DNA from: Bicyclus anynana
Taxonomy: Eukaryota; Arthropoda; Insecta; Lepidoptera; Nymphalidae
Assembly (NCBI RefSeq): GCF_947172395.1
Contig: NC_069110.1
Span: forward strand, 4,774,001 to 4,838,000
DNA: 64,000 bases
Direction: 5' to 3'
Shown: positions 12,301 through 24,046 of the stretch, piece by piece
Layout of the letters: each line of letters begins with the position of its first letter
How positions within the stretch are numbered: the first letter of the stretch is position 1
The notes under the pieces: generated by a model
Databases searched by the model: none
The model's input: the letters and a program-made list of their open reading frames with translations, nothing else
Told to the model about the DNA's origin: nothing
Program-made: the position numbers and the translations under genes

Positions 12301-15300
12301 TGCAGATGCCGCCTTCAGAATGGAAGAAGTTCTTTGAAAACTGGTTACATCAAATGCAAAAGTGCACTGATCATTATATCATATTTTGAAGAGCAATGAG
12401 AGCTTTTGGTAGTCAATGATAGTTATTTTATTTTACTCCGGATACATAAATATCACGCCTTGATAATATGTTATAAAGTATTTTCTGTAATCCTTCTCCT
12501 CTATTATTCATGCCTAATCTAAAACCTTTTTTCGCATAAAATTGTTGAAATATGACTCAAAGTTAAATTTACGCCTCACTGATCAATTTAACCAAAGGTA
12601 AAATACATCATGAATGAACGTAACAAAAATATTATTGTACTTAATGAAATTGAGTAAAAAGCCTTAAACAAGTTACGTACCACTGTTTTTATGGATAAAA
12701 ACAAATAAAATATTCTGGGAGCTTTTCCCGCCGTAGTCTTAATGATTTTATCCGGAGCGATATTATACATATTATTTTAAATATATTTTTACATCTTTAC
12801 TCCCTTTACATAACAATCTATTTTATTTATCATGTCTTATACAACTAACAAACTTACCAAGTAAAGTTAGATCTTGATTGTCCTATCATTATTAATATTT
12901 TTCACTTCTAAATAGTCCTCCGCTAAGCACCTTTCGCGTACAGTTCATCACCAAAAGTAAGAATGAGCTCAAAATAGATATCACAAATTCTCGAAATTAT
13001 TTTAATTTATAACTTCGTACGTACTTAATATTTTATTCTATTAGTCTGAGCGTAATTTTTATAATATATAATTTTTCGTTAAAATATTATTATAATTAAC
13101 CCGCTGATGTAAGTCTAAATAATTTACATCCATCGCGTTTTGTTTGTAACGCACGACTGATGAATTTTCTCTGTTCCTCCTCGCGTTATGGGAAGGTGTA
13201 ACCATATAACAAATATTATGGGGGCAGGTCGGGAAAAACAGCGTTGCGCGGTAGCGAGCAACTGCGCCGAGGGGTGGTGGTGGTTACTTTCAGTGTTAAG
13301 CGCGTCGGTGCGGAGCTCCCATCATAGGGGATTGAGTGCCGCGTCACAACGTTCTCTCGCGTTCAAACGTTAACTTATAACGTTTTCTCGTATTTGAATC
13401 GTCTCCTGCGAATTTAAAATGTCGTGGTCGAAGCCGAGAAAGGAAGGCATAATTCACATCCATGACGAAAGATGCGGGTAAGTGTTGTTTATTATTTTTT
13501 ATTTATGATTTGTTATTTTGCATCTGTTTAAAGTTTGTTTATTTGGTTGAATGTAGTTTAAAAGGGGCACTCAAAAGCTTTTAAAGGTTTCATTGTTAAA
13601 ATTGGCGTTCTGTTTGTTTTTATTTATTAAATGATAGTATGATTTCGGGATTATTTAAATTAGTTACAGTTAAACTTGTTTACTTATATGACGGGCTTAA
13701 ATTATATTCTTAAACGGGCTATATTTATTGTGATTTATCATATTATTTTATTTTGCTTATGTTATTTTATTTTTTTATTTCTTTATTATTAATTTTATTT
13801 TACTTAATCAGAAAGTTCAAATTATCTATTAGCGGATAGGAGCGGCGCTCATTGTTCCTTATAATTTGAAAGCTTAGGGTTAGATTTTCGATACATCTAT
13901 TTTCGGTTTCAATCTATAAATTGGCTGCAGCGAGGCTAGCAGCTAATAAATTTTATATTAATAAATAGTTTCCGATACATTGCCTATTATTATAATATTA
14001 CGGTTTAATATTTAAAAAAAGGTATCATAGTTCTGTCAAATATGAGCACCAAAAAGTAAGGTTAAGATTTGATCACGTTGCGTCAATTTAATGTCTTTGT
14101 CGTCTTTTGCGTTTAGATAGACAAGAATTGCGTTTAGATAGACGTTAATCTGTTTTTACTGATTTATACACGAAATGCGACCCTTACAACGGTTGCAGTG
14201 GAAATATGAGTTCTGGAAAAAACCCGTCGGCTGGCGATGGCCTGTAGTACCGCCTCAACACCTGAAGAAAATCAATTCAATTGTTATCACAATGACTACT
14301 TCAAAAAAACTATAAATGAGTTACTCTCATTTATTTATTAGTCCTTTTTTTAAATTTTTAACAATGTTAATATAAAAATATAATAAAAAACACTTAAAAA
14401 AAATAAGATTATTATAACTTTACTACTACCACTTTAAATAAATTAAATTACAATTTAAATAAATAAATTAACTCATGGGAGCTAGCAACAAACAGTAATC
14501 AGGATTAGTTAATCATCGATTGATAATCAATAAATTACCGGAATTATTTTCATCAAAATAAAAATAAATATATTGATTGACCACCCAAGATGGCGGAATA
14601 GTTATTTTTATGTATTTTAATAGATATTTTAATGTATTTCTACAATATGGGCATCAAAGGAAAGGGCTTATTAAGAGTAACTAGAAAATATGAACAGACT
14701 CAGAGTCCTAGCAAGCGATAGCTAAATAATAAAACTAAATTAAAACAAAAAACTTTTATATATATTTTTTTATTTAAACGTTCTAAAAAAAGAAAATATA
14801 TATTTTTTTAATTTCAACTATTAACTTATAACCTCATTATATACAGTTTATATTATGATAAAAGCTTGTCGCGCAATTTTAAAATGAACTAGTATCAATT
14901 TAATTATGTAAATTAAATCTGGTAACTTTATTAATTTTCAATTTCAAATTATTTAAGTACTAAGAGTAGGTAATTAAACCTCGCGACAAGCTTTTGTTAT
15001 CATATAAATTGTATATATTGGGATTATAAGTATAGTTAAAAATTTTAAAGAAAAAATAATTTTCTTCTTTTTAGAGCGTTTAAATAAAAGCTTTTTTAAA
15101 AAAAGCTTTTTGACTTTTAGTTTATTTGATATTAACTTAATAGTAAACAAAAATGATTAAACAGCCATAATAAATAGCGTGGTACATTATCTCTTTCCGA
15201 CGCTCAGACATTTGTATTAGGTAACTGGTGACCCAGTTAGCTACCAGAATAAAGAAATTTCGTAAAAAAAAAAAAAGAAGTTGAGCGTCTCATCAAGATG

Positions 15301-18300
15301 AAGCTATTCACGGAAAATTAACTTGAAAGTAATCAATTGTAAAAATATTCCACGGATCCTGGGCTAGTTAGGAAACCAGATTCTGTTGAAAAGAGACGGC
15401 ATTACACTCAAAAGTCGCTTTTTAAAATTTTGCTAAGAGAGTCAAATGCTCTGCCAATCGGAAAATGTCATAAGATATTTTATCCCCTCTACAGATAAAA
15501 AATAAGAACTCTTTGTGAAAATGAGCTCTGTATATTTATAAATAAACTCATGAATGCTAAAAATCGAAAACGGGTTGACTGATTTGAATATTGTTTAGCT
15601 TTGTTTGTTCTAAATTCTAAAAATATTCCGCTCATTTACCATAGATTAAGAAAGTTCAAAGAGATGACTCAAAGGTACAACGTTATATTTGAAAAAAAAA
15701 CGTGGGTTGGCACGAGAATTCAGAATAACATTTCATGTGGTACTAAGTTTACCTGGGTGCCTACTATTCCATTGGAATTTCTATGTAAATGAAGTTAAAA
15801 ATATAAAAACACCTCTTATATAACTCGTTTTTTAGGAATAACTTTACTATATATAGGAAAAATATTTATTCATGATGATAACAAGCAAACCCCCGCATCT
15901 TCGCCCACGTGGAGCCCTTCTTTCTATAAAAGCGGAATATTTATCAAACGTTCATCGGTTTGATAATAGCACTCGTAGGCAGCTTAACTTTTCCGTCGCA
16001 ATTATTATCGTCTTAAACCAATTAGCACACAAACTTAACAAATTATATTTAAACTTTCTTCTTGAATTAGTGTATTATTTACAAGTAATAGTAAAAACCG
16101 CGTGAAAATACATACACAAATTTTTGAGTATTGCCTAAAAAGACATTCACTCACAGAAGACTTTGTTTTATATGTGTATTTAGTAATAAAAGTACACTAA
16201 AGCATTAATTTTCAATCTATACCAATATAACAAAGCTGAAGATTTTGTTTGATTGAACGCACTAATCTCAGGAACCACTAGTTCGATTTGAAAAATTCTT
16301 TCAATGTTAGATAGCTCATTTATCGAGGAAGGCTATAGGCTATATATTATCCCCATATTCCTGCGGGAACGGGAACCACGAGGGTAAAATCGCGCGACGT
16401 CAGCTAGTGCTAAAATAGAGTAAAACCAATGGCAATAAAAATATTGAAGGACAGCAGATAATAAATAAACGGAAAGATAAATTACGAAAAGCTATATCTA
16501 TTAACTGTGATATCAGTTTACTTTTCGCTTGAACAATTAAATCCGGTAGTAATATTGAAAGGCTGAACTTAAATAAAAGGTTTCGAAATATGAACCGTTC
16601 ATTTTCATGTAAAATTTCATAGTCTATTCGTTCCTAATTGGAATTGATTTCATTTCATGTCCTTTTAAAAACTCCCGACGGGAGATGACAGTTTTTGTCC
16701 CGATTTCCTTAACATCTCATCATTTAACGGCATAAAAGGTAAAAAGTATCAGTTTTTAGAAACTCTTGTTTTACCTTGTTAGTACTCGTATCTCGAATTA
16801 CTACATGTTGTCTCGGTTGGGCTTTTTTGAATTTTAGTTTACTTGTGTATATTGTTATTGTATAATTAAATACTAAAAATAAATTATTAAAAAAATACAA
16901 CCGACTTCAAAATCACAAAAATGATAAAATAAAAACTGAAAAATAACATCGTATGTGCTACCTTCTGATCAGTTTGAAGGCGGTACCAAGTTAGTGCTGT
17001 GTTAATTAAAGCCTGATAATTCTAAATCTTTATAGTTTAAACGGCTTGAATTAATACATCATGAACTTGGTACCGCCTTCAAACTGATCAGAAGGTTGCA
17101 GGATTCCATCATCAGATACTAATATGATTACTATGGGACCAAGTGGAAAGTAAACCCTATAAAAAAAAAGATTCCAACGAATTGATAACCTCCTCCTTTT
17201 TTTGAAGTCGGTAAAAATAAATTAAAACGCTGCGAAATATGAATTGTCCAGTTCCATAGAAAATACAGTGTATTTCTTTTTGCTTTACCGTTCACAAATG
17301 GAATTGATTTAATTTTACTTCCTTTTAAAATATCTTCCGGCGGGAGTTAGATTGAGAGTGAGAGAGGCTATTTTTGATTTATTTACTCTTTAAAGAAAAA
17401 TAATATAATAGTAGTGCCTTTACTTTACTAATATTATAAAGAGGTTAAGTGTATGGTATTGTAGGGGGTAATCTCTGTACCTACTGATCCTATTTTGAAA
17501 ATTATTTTACTACTAGAAAACCATATTTTATCCCCATATGCAAATGGGTGAAATATAAATGGGTGAAACTGTCCTTTAGTTTTAAATACTTTGAGAGACT
17601 CAAGTCCTGACGGCAAAAAATTTCCTTTTCATTGTCGTAAACAGTCTTTGATTTTGGGACTTTATTTTATAATATGTATAGACATTGTTTTTTTTTTACC
17701 AGGGCGCATTTGAGGGATATTCGGGATAGGTCGGTGCTTCGGCTGTTTGAAGCTACTGACATCGGCGGAGGAGCGTTCCCGGGAGCAGTGGGCGTGGGGT
17801 CTGTGCCGATGCCTCCGGGAGCAGCCGGGTGTAATTCCTCTACCTGTTGGGATCAGGTAAGTCATCATTATCAGCCTATTTTAGGCCCAATACCAGACTT
17901 GCAGGAGAGGGGATATGGGGCTTAGACCCATCACGCTGCTTCAATGGTTGCTGGACTTAGAGCGATGATGTTCCATTATTTAACGGTCAGCTCAGTGGTT
18001 ATGATCGATTCAGTGGGCGTAAGTTCAAATCAGGTCCGGGGCATACACCTCCAACATCTCAGCTATGCCATCATCATCATCATGATCAGCCGATAGACGT
18101 CCACCGCTGGGCATATATATCTTGCATGGACTTCCAAACACAATGGTCTCGAGTCACCAGCATCCAGCGGCTCCCTGCAACCCGCTTGATATCCTTGGTC
18201 CACCTAGTGGGGGTCGACCAACACTGCGCTTGTCAGTGACTTTGGTTCGTCTGCGGATCTCCTAATTTCTGATTAGATCATACAGAGAAACTCCAAGGAT

Positions 18301-21300
18301 AGCTCGCTCCATCGCCCGCTGAGTGACTTTGATCCTTCTAATAAGGGCTATAGTTAGCGACAAAGCTATGTGCATTTTATGTAGTAAAATATCACGTGTC
18401 TCAAACGTTAAAGGAAAATCATACTTTGGAAACTTACGTATATGAGAATTTTCTTGATTCTCTACATTTGTGAAGTCTGCCAATCCGCATTGTGGTCAGC
18501 GTGGGTCAGCGTGGTGCACTATTAGCTTAACCCCAATTTTGGGAGGAGACTCGTGCTCAACAGTGAGCCGAATATGGGTTGATAATGATGATGATGTTCA
18601 GATGATAGAACCTTGTGATATGGAGCGACATGAGTTCACCACTGGACGATCGAGGCATTTCAGTAAGAACAGGTAAGTAAGGACATACCAGGCTTAATAA
18701 TTTACAAGCAACTTTGGAACGTCAAGTTTGTTTATTTGCAGATATAATCAGACTTATTATGTAAGGACTAGTAATAATAATAATAAATATAATATAGCCA
18801 TTATTTCCAAGTACATAAATTACAAAAAAATTACAGTTTACATTTTTAAAAATTACAAAAGTTAAAAAAAAACATTAACATTTCATTTCATTTCATTAAA
18901 TATTAAACATGTCAATTTATAATTTAATTGATATTAATTCCAAAAGTGTTTGTGTCAGAAAGGAGATTTCTCAGTCATTGTTAATGTTCATTTCATCAAT
19001 TTTAATTTTTATTTATAATGTCATTTATTCTTGGAACGCCCATTTTTGGACATAGGCCTCCTCCATTGTAACTAAGGACTAGTACCGCATCCAAATTCAC
19101 AAACAAAATTGTCTGTAATTTTTTGAGGAAAACATCAAGGTCATTAAATAAATAGCGACTCTCGCGACGACATACGGCGCAATTCAGTTCGAACAAAATT
19201 ATTAGCATGCGGTTTTCTTTACCTACAGTTTTTATATTCATTACATCTACTCAAACAAATACTATAGCTTGGAAAGTCTTTTTGTAAACACTCCCGATAA
19301 ACCGTGCGGGCCGTCCCCCCGTCGCCCGCATATCATGGGAGTGTCATCAACGAACTTGCCAACCTATATACAGCTTAGGTCCAAGGGTAACGGATGGCGC
19401 GTTGATGAGTCATTAATCTAGTCAAGAGATTTTTTATCTCAACAGGGTAATTTTTCAAGCATGCCTTAGGCGGGCGGCCTTGCCTAGGGCGATATCTAAG
19501 ATGTGTGAACTAGATAATAATTTATAATATTTGCTATAATTTTATTCAACAGTTTTCTTTTTACTCGTATAATAACAACCGGAAATACCGCTATCTCTTC
19601 TTTCATTGCGTTGGGACGAAAGAGACGGACAATTCTGCCACCACTGGACGACAATTTGTCTATTTCTATTCACTTTGGTCGTACGTTAGCACTAAAGGCT
19701 TAATTTATTCTATAATATGTAATCCCTAAGCTACAAATTCCCTTTTCTATAAACAAATCGTAGGTATTTGTAGCAAGAAATAAGCTACGCAAATTTTACA
19801 CGCGAAACCTATTTTTACACTAATTTTACTGAAGAAATTACTACTTATTATTATCTATTTTATGAAATGGACGTTATTGAATAATAAAACAATGATAAGT
19901 AAGATATAGCTACATGTACTTTGAGTACCAAACCCAATATTGAATTTATACATTTAATAACTTTAAATAGTTAAAAAAACTTAAGAAACACGCTTTTAGC
20001 ACGCACTAAAAATTACAAAAATTGGATTTTAGTCACGTGACTATTTTTCGTATTCCTGACAGCAAACCCTTTCATTTGATATCCACGTCATGGGGTGGAT
20101 TTCAAAAAGCCAGTCCGCCATTTTGGGGAGGCCGCCATATTGAATTTATAATGACGTTTCTTAGCTAGTCATGTATTGTAATCAGAATTTAGAGCGTGTG
20201 CAAAATTTCATCCTAATCGAAAACCGGGAAGTGGGTCAAATTAAGATTCCAAGATGTTCTAACATACATAGTTACAAGTGAAGCTAATAGAAAGCGTCTA
20301 AAAACGATTTAGTTTTCGTTAGTCCTATTATAACTCGAAAACGGCTTAAGTAAAAAATATGCTCTTGGACATATACCAAGGGCTCGTGACGCTAGATTGA
20401 GGTCCTATAGTTGGAAGTCAATCATCACTACGCTTTCCGGTACGGGGTCGCCATTCAGCACTTTGGGTCTCCAAGGTATATCGTCTCTTCAAACTATGTG
20501 TGCCCCGCCTATTGCCACTTTATCTTTATGACTTAATGAGCAAAGTCGATGGCTTTGGTTCGTCTGCGGATCTCCTCATTTTTTATTCGATCACGGTAGA
20601 TTCTGAGCATACGTCTTCTCGCTCCATCGCCCGCTATGATTATGAGCCTTCTTATAATTTCATTAAATAAGGTAAAATATTCTAGCTACCAGATTAAAGT
20701 AATTACCTAATATAATATTTTAACCAGAGTTTGACTGTTGATCAACGCTTTTTAAATAAGGTAGTCCGTATTGAAACAGATTTGTGGGTCTAAGTTCGAC
20801 ATACCTAAGAGAAGTCTACGAGTATTTGTAGCCCTGCAGTTGGAAATTAAATTGAGGACACTAGACAGGCGAAATTTTAGCCAGTACTGCAACATTGGAT
20901 AAATATACGTTTCAGTGCTCGCAAACTGTGTCCGTGTAACATATGTATATTATGTTTCATGCAAAATCGAATTGTCCCTAACACGACGAAATAATTCACA
21001 TAATTAAGCTTTAGTATACCAACTTTTATGCTAAACTAGCGGACCCGGTCAAGCTTCGCTTTGATTAATGTGCACTTCTTCCCTATCCCTACCCTACACT
21101 ACCCTACTCCTACCCTACCCCTACTCTACACCTACCCTATAAGCTCACGTATATCGCCTTCCTCATCATAAAACGTTGAGACAAGGCTATCGCTTATTCA
21201 AACGCTTATTTACACACTACAACTACTATGGCCATACCCGATGTTTATCATAAAGTTTGTACAATGTGATACCTGCAACGAATGTCGATACCCATTAAAC

Positions 21301-23990
21301 TTTAATTTTGAGGGTAATACTTGATGTGACGATAAATAAGTTTAAATTCCTGTATACGTTATTTAGTAAATACTGTAAGACCGTCACTCCAACTGACAAA
21401 CAACACAACAACTTTTGTCTTACCGTACTGGCCGTACCAGCTTAGGTATAGAGAACTTGACAGTCTAGCAGGCAAATCGGCAAGGCGTACTCCACATAAC
21501 GGAATATGTCTATTCCAGCTAATCGCTGCGGGATACTGTCCCGGCTTACGGACTACTTGATCCAGCGAATGTAACTAAATTAGTTATTGACTTTTCACCC
21601 GCCCACTTAACAAAATTGCTACGCTACGACATGTCTGTCACTTGTACACTCATAAAATGCCATGTCATTTGATTATCTATCATCACACAATGTCTTGATA
21701 AACAAATTTAAATTTATGCAACAGTATTAAAAGAATAATTACTACTTCGACTTCGACGAAAATAAGACTGACTAACCGCATTGCTGTATTCATTTTACTA
21801 TTTTTAGGTTTTCTCTTTTTTTTTTGTATAGACGACGGTCTAGTTTACAGTGACTCAATCGCTGTAAACTAGACCGTCGTCTTTACAGCGACTTAGTTTA
21901 AGCTCAATCGCTGCAAACCAGACCGGCAGGCAAGAACCGGGTCCGTAGTCTGGGCAAGCGATTTTGCCAATTACCAAATAACAGAACACAACAATTTACG
22001 GATAATAATTATAACTACTTACAGTATTTTTTCACCTCGTCGCCACTTGTAAGGTCCCTTGTCCGTACTGTAATAGCAGTAAGTCACCGTCTCACCACTA
22101 CACTGTTATACCACAGTAAAACCAGTAGTTGGTCTTCATCTTCATACTAGAGGTCGAAACGCGAGCTATACCTACGCACCTCGAACGTGGGGTGATCATG
22201 GGGTGAACACAGTCGCGACTGTGCCGCGGTGACGAACGCACGGTGTATTGGATTTTTTAATTATGACGACTAGGAAAAAAAGCCTCGCTACTGGTGGGCG
22301 GGTATTTTTATAAAGTTTGATTAATATTTTGTATTTAAAAAAGGCATAATTTAAAAAAAATATATATATAAGTACATGCCTAAATAATAAAATCGTGTAA
22401 ATAGGTAAATGACGAAAACGGTAATATAATATTATTAAATAATTATTTATTAACTTCTTCATTTAGGTTGTTTTCTTTGATTATTATGTAATACATATAT
22501 TAAAATCTTATGACATGTATGTTTTGTATACCTGTATTTTAATGTAATAAAGAAGTTAAGTAAAGAAGTTGTTTGAATTTAACAACATTATTGTGTTGCT
22601 CATACTTTAATGTATTTGAATAAAAAGAGTAAAGAGCCAGCTGATATTAATATACCTATCCAGATTTTTTTATTAAACTACTAGCGAACCTGGTCAATCT
22701 CAATTTGTTTTTTGTAGTTCCTTCCCTACATGCCAAGTCAGGATAAATTTTTTATCGTTTATTCTATATTGTGGGGTATTGTTATCGGTATTTTTGTGCA
22801 TTACATAAGGGATTAAAGTGCTATCATAATCTACGGAACCCTACACTGCGCGTAGCCCGACACGCACTTGACCGGTTTTTTATTATTTGGTCACCTAGAT
22901 GGCATCAACAAAATAAATATATGAAGGTCCTTCAAGATCATTGATTAGTATCAGCCTTATTTAAATTTACCAATCAAAAACAACACGCATTTTATTGATC
23001 ACTTCCTATTTTACTACAATTTACAAAGTATTTTATTTGTTTATTTAAAAAAAAGTATATTTACAATCACAAAACTAAATGGAAACACAAAGTTGGCAAA
23101 TGTAATTAAAATGCTGTAGGCGGGCAGCCCTATCACATGTTTACGTGCCGCTGTAGGTATTTATTTCAAAAATACGGCCGAGTTACTATACTGCTTATTA
23201 TATCTACTGTGGTTATACACTATAATGGCCAGCGGCACACGTCCGCCTCGTCTCGATGCCAGCGATAGACTGCCTGCCTTGCCCCACTACCGGTGTATTT
23301 ATACACAAACACTACAACGCCCCTGTTTCTAGTTGCTGAATCTCTGGAATTTAATTTTGACAACTTTTAGTTAACTTTGCGGGTTTAACACATATTTTCT
23401 GAGTAATGTGATTCATTTCATATGTCAAAGGAAAGGCTCAAACGTCGCTGTAATGAAAATAAGGATAAAAGGTATACAGAGTATGATTAAGCTTTGTCGG
23501 AACATAGTTATTCTATTTTAGCAAAACCATTTGACTTTATATTTATAAGTATTACTACTAATATAATCTAATATTATAATGCTGAAGAGTTTATTTGCTT
23601 GAACGCGCTTATCGCGGATCGGGAACCACGCGGGTGAAACCGCGCGGCGTGAGCTAGTGTAATGTTATGGTGAGGTGTAAAGTAAAGTAAAGTTGTGTAA
23701 ACTGCAATAGGAGCAAAACAAGCTGAATAGAAATAATTTAATTGTTATTTTATTAAGATAAACATACTTATAGGTCGAAGCGTGTCAATACACCGGAAAC
23801 CGTTTACTGAAAAACCGTTGCTTAGCAACCAAATAAAGACAGATGATTTATCTACTTTCCTGCTTCTTCAGTTCCAGTCAAACGTGGCCTATCTATACAC
23901 CTTACACTAAAACCAAAACCACACCGTCCGTTGTCACTCGTTTTTTACAACAACACTCATGCAAGGAATACGAGTATGTCGTACAAAACT

Positions 23991-24046
<56 letters not shown>

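Noticed and set aside
22196..22462. 88-codon minus-strand open frame
   Set aside because: Hydrophobic text comes from AT-rich DNA; no start context, splice sites or homology.
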